A stretch of 64,000 bases of DNA from Margaritifera margaritifera (taxonomy: Eukaryota > Mollusca > Bivalvia > Unionida > Margaritiferidae), in NCBI GenBank assembly GCA_029931535.1, contig JAQPZY010001675.1, forward strand, positions 1,862,501 to 1,926,500, written 5' to 3'. Numbering within the stretch: position 1 is the first letter of the stretch; each line of letters opens with the position of its first letter. Positions 1 to 12,517 of this stretch are shown here, one piece after another. The notes beneath the pieces are model-generated. The model made no database searches, was not told where the DNA came from, and saw only the letters and a list, made by a program, of their open reading frames with translations. The position numbers were made by a program, and so were the translations under genes.

Positions 1-821
1 TTATTATACACCCCTCTTTTTTACGTTTTCTAAATATATTTAGCTTTACTGTATGAAAGAAATTCACAACGAACTGGGATTCATAAAAGTTCGATTCACT
101 GCGTTTAAAAAAAAAATATCGGTCTAGAGGCATTGGCTATTAGGATTTCCTTTTATCTGTCCATCTGTCGCCTTCCACTCTCTGTTTCAATCTGTAATCA
201 AGCAAAACTGGGATTAATTTCGTGTCTGATAGGATCACGTCCAAGACTTTAAAGAACACAGGTTAATTCAACGATAGGGGGATAAAGTCGATGCAGATTC
301 CATATTCACCTAATCATTCCTTATGTTTCTCACGTGTAAAGATCAAAACCTTGCTAATCTCTCTGGACAAATCTGTCAGAAAAAGTCCCAGAAATCAAAC
401 TGAATGAGTGTTAAACGGAAGAGCAACATTGATCCCTTAGATATATTTACTGATCCGAGGGTGACATGCAAGATTAAATAAGATTTAGGGAACCTCGGGC
501 TTGTCAAGGAGAAAAGAACCCAAGGTAAATATTTTGAGCAAAGTACATATTTTGCAATGTTAATAAAATGTCTGCCTAAAGTATAATAATACAGTCAAAA
601 AAGAATGAATCAATTTATCAAACATGTTTTTCTTTCAGACTTATAATGTGTTTAGGTAGTCGGCTTTCGTAAATTCAACGCTAACTGCGCAGCTCGAAAT
701 GACTTGAATCATCACATTATGGCGTCAATGATAGGACGTAATTTTTTACCTAGGTGTATCGTAGTGCTATGAACGCAGAAACTGGACGTAAACTGTCGTG
801 GTTGCTACTTCTGTCCAAAAA

Positions 822-862
822 AAGCCCCCCCCCCCCCAAAAAAAAAAAAACAAAAAAAAAAA
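822..862. repeat. Poly-C / poly-A homopolymer tract
   Basis: A run of about 13 C is followed directly by A-runs interrupted by single C. Low-complexity sequence and a likely site of assembly length error. Confidence 0.85.
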
Positions 863-2041
863 CAATAATGCAATTTTAATAGCCACAATAACAAATCTGT
901 GTAAGAAAATTATAAAGTCGACGGAAAGTATAAGAAACTTTGGAATTTTATTTGAGCGATTTACGACCTGTCGTATTTCGACTGCGTAGGCTTTCTGTTG
1001 CGGAAAACCGACGTGATCTCAATACTTTTGTCATACTGAAAACCAACTTACTCACAAACTTGCCCTTCTATATTGTGAATTTAATAAGAGGAGTCTATGA
1101 CCTTCAATCTGTGCAAAAGTAAGAAATTTCAAATACTATTTCAACTATTATTTTATAGTCAGTTATTGACAGGGAACTTTTTTATATACTTTTATATGTA
1201 ATGACCCTTACTTTGGGATGGATATTCAACTAAGAGTAACACAAGAAAATACACACCAATCTACATGGTTTTTTTTAATGGTGATTTGGGATGTTTGGGC
1301 CTATAATTATTTAAGAGAATAACTTTATGAAAAAGATAAATACTCCAACAAACGATTATCCTTAAATTCAAGATAACGCGAGCCAGGCAGGACATATGGT
1401 CCGCAAGGCTTAAATGGTGCAACGAGATATCACTTCTGACCACAGTTCATTGCATTATGATGGCATTTACATAACTATAAGATTAATGGAAAATAGAGTA
1501 ACAATAGCCAGCATTTCAAATTAGATAATGTGGAAATTATAGCTCCAGACCCTTGCCAACTCAGACTTTGATGTCTGATTAAGTTAGCAGCCTACTGTAG
1601 TTAGGGCGCGTCTTTAACTTGGGAAATCGTGGCTCAAAAGGGATACTGACAATTTGCTATATTGGTGGGCATTGAGGTAACATAAGTCACCTTTGATTGC
1701 AGTATAATAAATTTGTACAACACATGAAGTTATATTCTGGTTAAGCACGTGAACAAAACGAGGCCTAGCTGAACAGACCGGCAGATGATCGCAAACATTT
1801 AACTTTGCGATGCACGACGTCTGAAATAGAAAGTTCATGTATCTAAAAAACAAACGTAGTATTGGCTAGGAGCCACTCCATGAATACTATTTTTTAAAAA
1901 TATTTAAACGAACACCATTCACGAAAAAAATAATTTAAAAAAAATCTTAAACCACCATGCTATATACTATCAAGCAAAACATTCTTTTCAAAAATCCAAA
2001 CTAGCAAGCTCCTACATACCCATTTTAGACGGAGAATTCCT

Positions 2042-2100
2042 AACCAATAGCCCTAATTTCTGACCAATAGCCCTAATTTCTGACCAATAGCCATAATTTC
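2042..2100. repeat. 20-bp unit, three tandem copies
   Basis: The word accaatagccctaatttctg recurs at 2043, 2063 and 2083. The third copy has one substitution (ccataattt). A small recent tandem triplication. Confidence 0.9.
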
Positions 2101-4869
2101 TTTTTTAGTTTTTTAAACACCAACACCTTACCCCTCACGAAAAATATTAAAATTTTGGGGGAAAATCCTAGGTCACCGTGATTCTACTCCCTCCCCTTAA
2201 CGAAAAAAAAAACAAAAAAAAATTAAAAATTACATTGGAGGAACAATTCTAGGTCACCATAATACTACCCACCCATACTGGACGACCCATATGTGACTTT
2301 TTTAATCACAAATTTCATCCATTTTATATAAATTTTAAAAACCCTAAAAATCCTGTTTTCGGAAGTGTAACTTTTTTTATACTCCAGAAATCAAATAACT
2401 TTCAAAAACAGCTGAGAAAGAAATTAACTAATAAAATGATGAAAATGTAAAGAAAAGGTCTTACTTTAACCGATTAACTAGCGCAGCGAGCTAGGCGGAA
2501 CCACGCCTTTTACTTTTCACTTTATATTTTTGTAGTTTCATACAGATAAAGTATTTGATATAACCAATAACAATCAAAGTTTCTTCAACAAATAAATCTA
2601 CTAATGTCTGTGACAAAGTACTAGAGCTAACTAGTAGTCACAAAGACATTAAAATAAATAATATAAACAATAAGGAGACAAAAGATTAAAAATATACAGA
2701 ACTAAGCAAAACTACGGTATTGAAGGAAAAGAGGAAGTAAATTGCTATTTTCAATATGGTGTGCAAATAATGACGTTGATATGAAGTTGCAAGTATAATA
2801 AATATAAAAGACGTAGCCTGTATAATGTTTTAAGTGAGGAGTAACCTAAGATTATAATTTTTTTTATGACTGAATAGCTTTAGATAACAGCTTTAAATAA
2901 ATATCTAACGTAATAAATACGAATTTACAAGCATGCATTTTCCTATATACGATTTCGGTGGACTTCGCTCGGCCATGTGCGATATAGAGCTTGTGTATCA
3001 TATATAGGCCTGTTCGATAACGGTTGTTACCGCCCCTGAAAATAGGCTCCCTTGAATAGCTCTTCAGTGCATTGAAATTAGAAACCGTGTGCGCAAATTT
3101 ACAATCCCTATTTTTTGTGAGCAATACCCCCGGTATGGATACATTAACGAGATTGATCAAATCGACTAAGAAGAAGAGACATTGTTGTAGTGTCTGTTCC
3201 AATTATCGGCGAAAATATGTTGACGAAATAATTATAATTTTCCACAAGTTTTCTACAGACGAAAGGTTGCACAAAGCATATTAGATTATTCATTTGTGTT
3301 TCAGATTTTCTAAACTGAAGTTTCCGTTACAACAAAAATGTATAATGCAGATACAAACATTTATGAGGCCAATGTTAAAGCTTTAAACATTTCACAACTT
3401 TTAGGAAGCACTCTAGATGGCTTACATGTTGGTGTTGTGTACCTTTTTGTGATGGAGAAAATCGCAAAGCTCGGTGAAAATCACTGACCGAAGATGGGCG
3501 ACTACATTGCTTTCTCAAATGTTGGAACCCAGAATAGACCCCTGGATCACAGATGTGCAAACAGGATGTGCTACCAATGCACTATCCAGACCCCGAATAA
3601 AGTTAATTCTTTCATTTTTGGTGGGGTTACGCCATAGCGCTACCGTTATGGTTGGCAAAATGTTAAAATACAAAGGTATGATGTCAAATCATACTTATGA
3701 AACAAAAAAGGAGTAGGTTGTCACATATTTAGTAACATAATATCAAATACGAAGGTTTCAGCAATGTATGAGTGCATCAAAGAAATGTTTCTTTTTGCTT
3801 TAAATATGCCCTACTTTATTATGCCATATAAGTAAAGATCATAATGACCCGTCACGTAAATAAGAAACATAGTACAAGAAAGCTACAGTCATCTAATTTA
3901 TTTCAGTTAGAGTTTTGCCTTGCATAGGTGGACGAAAGATAGCACGATCCAGCGATGTATCAAACAAATACAGGTCTTTACGCTAAAATACTCCAGCATA
4001 CCTAATAAACATGATATCTATTACTTCGATTTCACATTTATAGAATAAGTTAAATAGCTTTTAGAAATTATTAGAAAGTGTGTTGTTTATTATTGAGAGT
4101 TTTAAAAGATTGTTGGTTATTTTTCCTTCCAATATTCTTCATTTCATGTCTTGCAATACTTTCTCTATTGTTAGATCCATCGTACGCTAGTAACATCGTA
4201 TCATGTTGGCATAATTTATAACAAAATAGAACTACAAATACATCAGCACGTTTTACAATCAGTCGCAAAAATTAAAAACTGGTTTAAAACTTCGTATTAT
4301 ACAAAAACGTCTCACATCGTATCGGGATTTTATTAACTATATAACATCATTTAACCTCGCTGGCGTAATGTTATATGGCCTTTCTCGTTTGACTACGAAG
4401 AGCAAATGAGTCAATATTTTTCCACTGTGCAAGTAACCATGATGTATACGTATTTTCAAACCAAATTATTTGCTTGCACATTTTAAACAGGTTTGTTTGT
4501 GTTTGGTTGGTTTTGTTGGTTTCATTTTTGCGCGTTGTAATCTGTCGGCCACTATTGGCCATCGTAACATTCACATCTTTGCTGGACGCCATTACAATGT
4601 TGATTTGCTCAAAGGAGAGAACGTTGCATCATGGATAAATCAGGGGTATTAATAAGTCAAGGGACATAACAACTGTTATCGAACAGGCCTATAGAGTAAG
4701 ACTTTTCTTGACTTATTTTATTAAAATTTGTAACAGAGATATTCAAATCATAAAATGTATGGAGATATTACGTATTAATTATAAAAATAACTAATTTTCT
4801 TTTCACTTGAATTAAACTATTTACATAACTAAAGGTTATTTTTGTAAAACCTTTTCTTACTGATGACCA

Positions 4870-5100
4870 ATTGTTGAGTGATAGCGTCTCTGATTTCGAA
4901 CCTCCAAAGGATAAAATTGTGGTGTGTTCGATACCCACCATAGTTTACTCTCGTCGGTTAGTGGCAAGTATGTCAACAAATTGGTGCCTAATCAGAGCGC
5001 TTAGCCTTAAACCTAATAACTCCAGTGTGGTACTGTCATGAGTGTAACTGAATCAATCGAAGCGATATCCAAGCCAATTGTGACGTAAGAAAGCAGCGAA
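4870..5100 (+). mobile_element. tRNA-derived SINE-like unit
   Basis: A box A-like stretch (agtgatagcgtctc, 4877-4890) is followed about 35 nt later by a box B-like stretch (ggtgtgttcgataccc, 4921-4936). This is the spacing and sequence of an internal RNA polymerase III promoter. The following ~160 bp is not tRNA-like and could be the SINE body. The region cannot fold as a complete functional tRNA that I can see. The 3' end and any target duplication are not clear, so the boundary is approximate. Family name not assigned. Confidence 0.5.
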
Positions 5101-5283
5101 TTTTGTCCCCAAAATGGGCTGGGTGCACCATAAACCTTAGGTTTGTTGCCCTTAGAGATTGACAGATAAGAGAGAGCAGATGTACGTTTGCAAACATGTT
5201 AAATGAAGGTCAAGGCTTACAATGTAAATGAATAGAACGGATATAAAATAGAATTAACCAAATGTGCTAAATGCATTAAATAC

Positions 5284-6060
5284 AATACATTTCAGTCTTT
5301 TGGGCATCACAATAAATATTTTAGCATATACAATAAATATTTGGGACAACTGCAATAAACATTTGGGCATTGTCCATACATTTTAGAAATGTAGTCATCT
5401 ACAACAAATATTTGTGCATAAACCGTAAACATTTTGGCATCTACAAGAAACATTTTGGCTACTACAATAAACAGTTTGGCATCTACAATAAAAATTTTGT
5501 GCATCTACAATAAATAGGTGGACATCCACTATAAGTATTAAACTTTTTGGTATCGCTTATACATTTTAAACAATTGAAGATTCACCATATATTTTAAACA
5601 AATAGACATCTTGCATAAATTTGACACTTTTAGACATTTACAAGAAATATTTGGGCATCGACAATATATTTTAGATATTGCAGCATCTACAAGAACTATT
5701 TGGGCTTCTGCAAAAAATTTTACCTCGACTATCTAAGTAGACTTTTGGGCATGTACAAAAACATGTGGGCATCTCTCTGCAATAAATATTTGGACATCTC
5801 TTTGCAATAAATATTTGGACATCTCTTTGCAATAAATATTTGGATATTTCTGCAAGAAATATTAGGGCATCGACTATACATTTTATATTTTTGAGAATCT
5901 AGAATACACATTTGGGCATCGACATTAATTTACAGAATTTTGGGCATCTACAATAAACTTGTTGGCGTCTGTAATAAATATGTGCGCATTTACAATAAAT
6001 ATTTAGACATCAATAATAAATATTTGCTAATCGACAATATATTTCTAAACGTTTTGGCAT

Positions 6061-6144
<84 letters not shown>

Positions 6145-6240
6145 GGCATGTACAATAAATATTTGTCAATCGACCATAGATTTTATACTTTTGGTCATCT
6201 ACAATAAATATTTGCTAATCACAATATGTATTTAGACTTT
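5284..6240. repeat. Degenerate minisatellite, ~20-24 bp unit
   Basis: The words tttgggcatc and acaataaatattt alternate dozens of times with substitutions and length changes. The array is old and is interrupted by an (AT)n tract at 6066-6141. Open frames here on both strands are by-products of the repeat. Confidence 0.85.
6066..6141. repeat. (AT)n microsatellite
   Basis: About 38 uninterrupted AT dinucleotides inside the surrounding minisatellite. Confidence 0.97.
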
Positions 6241-6257
6241 TTATCATGCAGAGAGTA

Positions 6258-6473
6258 CCTATATACTCGCGTATAATCTGAGTCCAAATGCAAACAGCAT
6301 AGACCCTGATCTGCCGTCGCATAAGGCGCCGGCAGATCAGGGTCCGTGTTGTTTGTTCTACTTATTAGTCCTTATAAACTGCATTGACCCAGATTTGCCG
6401 GCGCATTATGCTACGCCAGATATGGATATATGCAGTTAGCAGTTGATATTTGATTATATTCGAGTACATACGG
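6258..6473. mobile_element. Palindromic MITE, copy 1 (TA target duplication)
   Basis: The ends are imperfect inverted repeats (cctatatactcgcgtataa on the left, cgagtacatacgg on the right), each flanked by TA. Inside are two hairpins built from the related words catagaccctgatctgccg and cattgacccagatttgccgg with their inverted copies. It matches elements at 61905-62127 and 62947-63165. There is no coding capacity. TA duplication plus short terminal inverted repeats suggests mobilisation by a Tc1/mariner-type transposase; that is inference. Confidence 0.8.
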
Positions 6474-6521
6474 TAGATTAATGCTAACCACCGGCTACAT
6501 CAAACTTTGCAAGCACTTTAA

Positions 6522-6788
6522 ATGACCGTTGCTGATAGGCTGTATAAATCTTTGTTGCCATTTTGCACTAATTTAGATAAAATTGTTAAAGCTTCAGCAG
6601 GTATCATTGGAGCATCTTACGCAATCAAAACCGTAAAGGAACACAATTGTCCCACCTGTAAAATGCAACAAGAATTACAATTACTTTACGGACTTTTTGC
6701 AGGACGTTCTAAGATATGGATACTGAAAGAAAAGATTCAAATACAAAACAGCATTGAAAACAGCATGAAACAGTTTGCTATCTGTTGA
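6522..6788 (+). other. Open frame of 88 codons, unrecognised
   Basis: The frame is of normal amino-acid complexity, unlike the repeat-derived frames nearby. It holds a CPTC pair but no complete zinc-binding motif. It starts about 50 bp after MITE copy 1. I recognise no family, see no promoter or splice signals, and a frame of this length is expected by chance in 64 kb. It could be an exon, a pseudogene fragment or noise. Confidence 0.15.
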
Positions 6789-7711
6789 ATTAATGCGTTT
6801 TAGGAAGATAGTGAACATTTGTATGCACTTATTGTGCCGTTAAATAACAGTAGGATCGAAAAACGAATGAAACGTTTTAGCTGAAAGTGAAGAGTTTTAT
6901 TTGTGATAACTGCAGAATAATCATCATTTTATCCAATTACCTATACATACATACATATATATATATATATTTGAAGGTAGAGGATTTTTTATTATTTAAA
7001 TGATTAAGGCTCCTGTGGCAGCTTATGTTTTTGCGGGAAAGTTACAATGTAAAGAATGTGAATTTTGTGAAAGAAGAGAAACTGAATGCCATATTAATCT
7101 TTTATTGAAACAACTTTAAATAAAAATAATCATACCTTTCGATTATTTGATATCACATAATAAATATCCAGCTATTACCTTGCAAGAATTGTATACTAAT
7201 AGAAAATTAAGGAATTACATCCTTGTATTTGAGGATATGAGGATGTTAATGGTAGTTTTACTGTCACAAATCAACGCATAAGACGAACCGGCAAAACGGA
7301 CGGTTGCAACCATAAAACCACAATTAATCCCCTCAAATCACAAAACACAAGACTGGTATCCCCATTCTAATACACTTTTGAAAATTTTTATCAAAAGAAA
7401 GGAAAATAAGTAATTCTTCATTGGACAACGTTACAAAGTCAACACTTCACAACAGCTTCAGAATTTCCGACAGTTAATTGTGGTCTTTACTGCCGCAGAC
7501 GCGGTGTTTCTACCAATCACAAATCGCGTTACATACGCTGGTGTGTAAAAACTTTCGTTCAACTTCAACAGACACGACGATTGTTCTCGTAAATTTAAGA
7601 TTAAACATCAATTTAGGGTTCAATATGTATTGCAAGAAAGTATGAGCAGGATATTTAATGATCTAATTCAAAATATTGCAATCTAGACATGCTTTCATAT
7701 TCCATGAAATA

Positions 7712-7715
<4 letters not shown>
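6789..7715. other. Unassigned AT-rich DNA
   Basis: No domain, RNA gene or clear repeat family seen, apart from a short (ATAC/AT) run near 6940-6970. Confidence 0.5.

Positions 7716-7754
<39 letters not shown>
7716..7754. repeat. (AT)n microsatellite bordering the Penelope-like element
   Basis: About 19 AT dinucleotides directly abut the outer end of the left inverted arm. A second (AT)n tract lies beyond the right arm at 10076-10143. Confidence 0.95.
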
Positions 7755-7756
<2 letters not shown>

Positions 7757-7759
<3 letters not shown>

Positions 7760-8150
7760 GCAACAAAGTGACAACGAATAGTGAAAAACTAGTTTTTAAC
7801 AAGCCTATGGGCTTCCAACTCTGGTTGAGTCTTTGTCAAAAGCAATTTCAAAAGAAAAGAGAAGAGACAAACAATAAACACACAAGAAAGTGTTGAAATA
7901 ATAACAGTTTACATGACTATGTCTAATGTAAGTATTGTTTGAAAATGTTCGATGTCGCGCCTAATTGGTTTGTACTCCGATGATTAAATGGCAGCCTAGT
8001 TTGTATTGACCTACACAAGGAGGAGCAACAACAGCACCATCAGCTTTATTTAATGTAAAGTGGTGTAACCGTAGATTATATCCAATATAATCCGTTGTTT
8101 TTGTAATGACAGTAATGATCATAACAATAATAATACCAGCAAAAACTACC
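7757..8150 (-). repeat. Left arm of a large imperfect inverted repeat (Penelope-type terminal sequence)
   Basis: The reverse complement matches 9645-10005 over about 360 bp with substitutions and small indels. Shared landmarks include ccgatgattaaatggca, gtaaccgtagattatatcca and gacagtaatgatcataa. It lies downstream of the minus-strand GIY-YIG remnant, where the 3' terminal sequence of a Penelope-like element would be. The left arm carries about 30 bp (7807-7837) that the right arm lacks. Confidence 0.75.
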
Positions 8151-8243
8151 CCTCAGGAGTAATTATAGGTGAGTGAGTGAGTAATGAGCAACATGAAGGA
8201 ATTATTTGGTTGAAAAAATGTAGACTGTAAACAGATGATGATT

Positions 8244-9225
8244 TTATTTGCGTGTGAGTGCCCTTTTGGAGTCTTCGTGGTTTAAGCCGCTTTGTTTCAG
8301 TGTTCTAAGGCGGCGTACCCAGTAAGATTCATTTTCTCTCATGGTTTCGGAACTCCAGTTGCGGTTGTGAGCAATTGCAATACGTATTACGTCATTAAAT
8401 GTATGGCCAGGTGAAGAGATTTGTTCTGCAACTGGACTTCTGTCCAGCTTCTTTGTCATTCTATCAGACCTGTGAAGACTGATCCTTTTGTGTAATGTTT
8501 TGCTTTCTCCCAATGACGGAAGGCCGCAGATCGTACATGTGATGAGATAAATCACATTATCTGTTTTGTACGTTTTGTTTGGACCATGTATGTTCAATTT
8601 TTCGCTCGTCGCTGTGCTAGAGAATATGTTGGTTTCTGTCATATGTTGACAGATTTTGCACCTTTAATCACCACAGGGACCAGATGTTCCAGAATGGTTT
8701 TGGCTTGTGATTGGCGTTAGCTTTGCTTTGCTCTGGCTAGGATATCATTGAGATTTATAGGTCTGCGGTAGGCTACTACTGGTTTGTTCGGGAGGAATAA
8801 TTTGAGAGTGTCAGGCGATTCCACGATGGGCCATTGTTTCTGGATAATTGAACATGCTTTGGGGTTGTCTGGATGGTAGGTTAGGACAAATGATATCCGA
8901 TCAACCTTTTCCTTTTCTCTATATTTTAATATTTAATTACATTTTGTTTCCTTAGCCCCTGGTGTTGCACCGTTATTAGGTCTTTTTCGTAGCCTCGTTT
9001 CATCAAATGTTCAGACAACCCTTCAGACATTTTTAATGTTTCATCGTCATAGCAAACTCTGCGTATCCTCAGTGCCTGTCTGTGTGAATGTTCCAAATGC
9101 AATGCTTTGGATGACAGCTGGATGGGAAAAGATACTGGTGTTTATCAGTTGGTTTTGAGTAGATGTCTGTGTGGAGTTTGTTTTCTACCAGTCTGGTTGT
9201 TGTGCCCAGAAAAACGAGGCTTGAG
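8244..9225 (-). pseudogene. Penelope-like element: 3' RT region and GIY-YIG endonuclease remnant
   Basis: The longest open piece (132 codons, 8244-8642) carries the Penelope-type endonuclease context: an IYLITC block, paired cysteines (ITCTICG), a KRISLHRSD block and a SPGHTFNDV block. The usual Y-V-G of the second GIY-YIG half reads S-L-G, so the nuclease is probably dead. Just upstream a PCGD block and a CKICQH block are separated by one in-frame TAA. Further upstream in shifted frames are RT-proximal blocks (SKPTDKHQYLFPSSCHPKHC; QALRIRRVCYDDE; AYRRPINLNDILARAK). The order RT then GIY-YIG is diagnostic of Penelope-like elements. It lacks the 5' half of RT on this strand and has several frame breaks. 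Confidence 0.85.
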
Positions 9226-9612
9226 TGAAGAGAAACAAGATCCGCCCACTCATTTCCTACTTCAACTTCTGGAGCTAGTCTTAAAACTTAATAATTTTGT
9301 ATTCAATGAAACAAACTACCTCCAAATCAATGGAATCACAATGGGTAAAATTGATGGCCCCGTCGTATGCTAATATTTGTACGGGAAGACAGGAGGGTTA
9401 ACGTTTAGCATTGGTGGAACTTACACCATACCAGTGGGTACGCTTCGTCGATGATATAGAAATTAAGTGGCAACATCGAAGAGAAAATATGAATGACTTC
9501 ATAACAAAAGCAAGCAACTTCCATCCTTCAAAAAAAATCACGGTAGAAGTCTCCAAATCAAACCACGTTTCTTTGTACACAACAGCTAGACTGGCAGAAA
9601 ACAAACTGTTGT
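9226..9612 (+). pseudogene. Penelope-like element: RT core fragment in opposite orientation
   Basis: In two or three frames the plus strand carries a Penelope RT core: a LLELVLKLNNFVFNE block, an ITMGK block followed after a one-base shift by APSYANI, then a VRFVDDIEIKW block with the RT catalytic Asp pair, and a TTARLAENKL end. The fragment stops at the protein position where the minus-strand fragment starts. The two share about 30 bp as an inverted copy (9578-9607 versus 9175-9204, three mismatches). It ends in a poly-T rich run at 9615-9640. Frameshifts and a missing 5' part make it non-functional. Confidence 0.8.
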
Positions 9613-9644
9613 TCTTTTTTTTTTTTCTTTTTTCTTTTTTCTGG

Positions 9645-10005
9645 GGGGTGGGGGGTAGTTTTTGCTGGTAATATTATTATTATGATCATTACTGTCATTA
9701 CAGAAACAATGGATTATCCTGGATATAATCTACGGTTACACCCCTTTCATCTAAGAAAAGCTGATCCTTTTGTAGGTCAACACCAACTAGTATGCCATTT
9801 AATCATCGGAGGTCAAACCAATTAGGCGTGGCATCGAACATTTTTCAAACAACACTTTCATTAGACATAGTCATGTAACCTTTTGTAATTTCAACACTTT
9901 CTTTTGTGTACTATTGTTTTGTCTCTTGTGTCTTTTTTGTCATTGCTTTTGACAAAAGCTTGTTAAAATCTAGTTTTATTCTGTTCATTGTCAGCTTAAC
10001 TATCC
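9645..10005 (+). repeat. Right arm of the Penelope-associated inverted repeat
   Basis: Inverted partner of 7757-8150. It follows the plus-strand RT fragment after a G-rich run (9642-9657). The GIY-YIG region expected between RT and the terminal sequence is absent on this side. Confidence 0.75.
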
Positions 10006-10073
10006 CTGATTCAGGCCATTAGTAGCAGGACCCAGTGCAATTGAAAATACTGTTATTCGCCATATGATTTGTA

Positions 10074-10075
<2 letters not shown>

Positions 10076-10143
<68 letters not shown>
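10076..10143. repeat. (AT)n microsatellite
   Basis: About 34 AT dinucleotides, roughly 70 bp outside the right inverted arm. Confidence 0.97.
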
Positions 10144-10145
<2 letters not shown>

Positions 10146-11566
10146 TATCTCATCGTATAAACAGACAAAACATACATATGGCACATAAATGATCGAATTT
10201 ATGGCTAGATATCCCAAGGCAAATATGTTGATGTAGAGGTTTGCTATGAACGGAATACATATTCTCTCATTTCAAATAATATTCTTAAAATAAGTAAATT
10301 AACTCTGATAGCAATAATGATATTGAGATGTTTTCTATTGGGGTTTGCCAAACTCTACCAACTTTATCAAGAGTTTTCTACTTATGGCGTATTCAAACTT
10401 TTTGAAAAAAAATTAAAAAACAATCTGTTGCTTTCTTACGTTTGAAAAAAAGATAAGTTGAGGGATGAAATAACATTAGATTTGATTGAAGCTTTCCATT
10501 GCGATGTCGAAACCATTTGGTCAAAGTAAAAACGAATCTTTTAATAAGTTTGTACCAAAGAAGGTCTACATGGAGCTGCTGCAATCAGTGTTAGAGAAAG
10601 GTTGAAGTTGGCACTTAAAGGCTACGCTGATAACTGTTCTCTGTGTTGGTATGTCTGCCTGATGCTCGGAACCAGATGGTTAGAAAGGAATCTGCAGGCT
10701 TCCTTACAACACCGTTTTACACATAACCACGGGCTAGTCTAGTCTCTGCATTTTTAACTAAAAGAGGCAAATATTAACTAAAATATTTAATGACAGAAAC
10801 ATTTGTAAGGACGATATACAATAAAGGCAATATAACAAGGTTAATAGTTACAAAAATTACTCCTTACATAAAACACAATCTTATAATTCTATAAATGCAT
10901 GTGACTTATTTATAAATCACAAGACCAACAACACTATTGCACGATAATCAATGCAAAACTATTATACAATCTGTTCAAACTGTATTTATTGTTATTCATG
11001 CAAAACAGTCATTACTAGTGAATTACTCCGATTCATCTATATAGCGAAACGTTTATTTTAACGTCTTTTATTCGTTTTCTAAGCTTCCTAAAAATTTCAT
11101 ACTCTCTACATATTTTCTCCAGATCAGTTGTGCTAGTTACTTCCTAATACATACAGTAGATCCGTGAATACTATAAATGCAGTACTGTGAAAATAAGCGT
11201 TGTCCATGTGGCGCGATGAGGAGATAACACCGCTTCCGCGACAATCTATAAAGCTTTCTGAGGCGCCAGATGACTCATTTTCTTAATAATTATTTATTGT
11301 ATCTTTTGCGTGGCTCTATGGAGATAAACAGGTTAACTTTATTTCTTGCCATCAGACTGTGTCTTTTAAATCCGCGTGGAATTGTCCTTAGCCACTTGAA
11401 ATTCCTGTTATTGGTCTGATTTACGCCATTCGAATGCGCGGTTTATACCTACCTTCCTTTAGCATTCAAAGCAAGGCGAATTATGAAAGGTCTTGTAGGA
11501 TTGTTGTTGTTTCCAATTAAATATTTTATATAGATCTTTTTTTTCTTCTTTCTATTTATACAGAAA
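10144..11566. other. Unassigned AT-rich DNA
   Basis: No coding, RNA or repeat feature recognised. Confidence 0.5.
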
Positions 11567-11665
11567 ATGCATCATTTTATATTTACGAATAGACATTACT
11601 TTCGCTTTATATATAAAATGCATCATTTTATATTTACGAATAAACATTACTTTCGCTTTATAAAT
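11567..11665. repeat. Short tandem duplication, two copies
   Basis: The block from aaaatgcatcattttatatt through acattactttcgctttata occurs twice in direct tandem, near 11564 and 11617. Confidence 0.85.
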
Positions 11666-11772
11666 TCAAAATATGCTGATACTTCTAAAAGCCTTTGCGA
11701 AATATGCATCGTCGTTAATAATTTTAAAAGAGCACAGCGAATTAATTTTCATCCTTTATTACCTTGCGATAA

Positions 11773-11811
11773 GTATGTATGTATGCATGTATGTATGTAT
11801 GTATGTATGTG

Positions 11812-11890
<79 letters not shown>
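11773..11890. repeat. Compound (GTAT)n-(AT)n microsatellite
   Basis: About ten GTAT-type tetramers run into about 37 AT dinucleotides. The tyrosine/isoleucine open frames across it are artefacts. Confidence 0.97.
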
Positions 11891-11892
<2 letters not shown>

Positions 11893-12449
11893 AATGTACA
11901 TTACCGTCAGCTTTATCTTAAATAGTCGGAAAATGTAAGTACTAATTCTTACCCATGTTTTCAATTTTAGTCTACCCATTTTAGGTTTCCGTTTGTAGAC
12001 ACAGCTACCTTTTTTGAATCGTCAAACTGCTCGGATATATGCTTTATTCCCAAAATGTGAAGTTGAATTATGCTCGTTTTCCTGATTTAAGATAAACTTT
12101 CTTAGCTTTTGTTTATCCTCCGTAAATTCGTTGAACCGAAACAAAAGTCATTTAGTACCATAAGTGAAAATTGCCTTGATCCAGTCATGGCGTACATCAA
12201 TGCCATCGTGTCGGCTTCTACATGTACAGTCGTACGTTTCAGAGTTGTAATCATCATTTTCGTTATTCAAACAAGAGGAAATTTATTTCGTTCTAAACTT
12301 TCCGAAGGTTTTGCTTTTTGCAATATACAAACGCTAAATGAAGCTAAGCAATAACCAATGATAAGAACATACCGTTTTGTCTTTTACGTTCAGGACAAAG
12401 GTTGAACGCAATAGTCGTAGTTTTCCGAGTCTTGCGTTCTAAATTACAG

Positions 12450-12514
<65 letters not shown>
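12450..12514. repeat. (AT)n microsatellite
   Basis: About 31 uninterrupted dinucleotides. Confidence 0.97.

Positions 12515-12517
<3 letters not shown>

Larger units (their letters stand above)
1..4868. other. Unassigned AT-rich DNA, no gene recognised
   Basis: No reading frame here has recognisable domains; all open frames are short (112 codons at most) and overlap on both strands. The stretch holds homopolymer runs, a short 20-bp triplication and otherwise single-copy AT-rich DNA. No splice-bounded exon could be supported. Confidence 0.6.
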
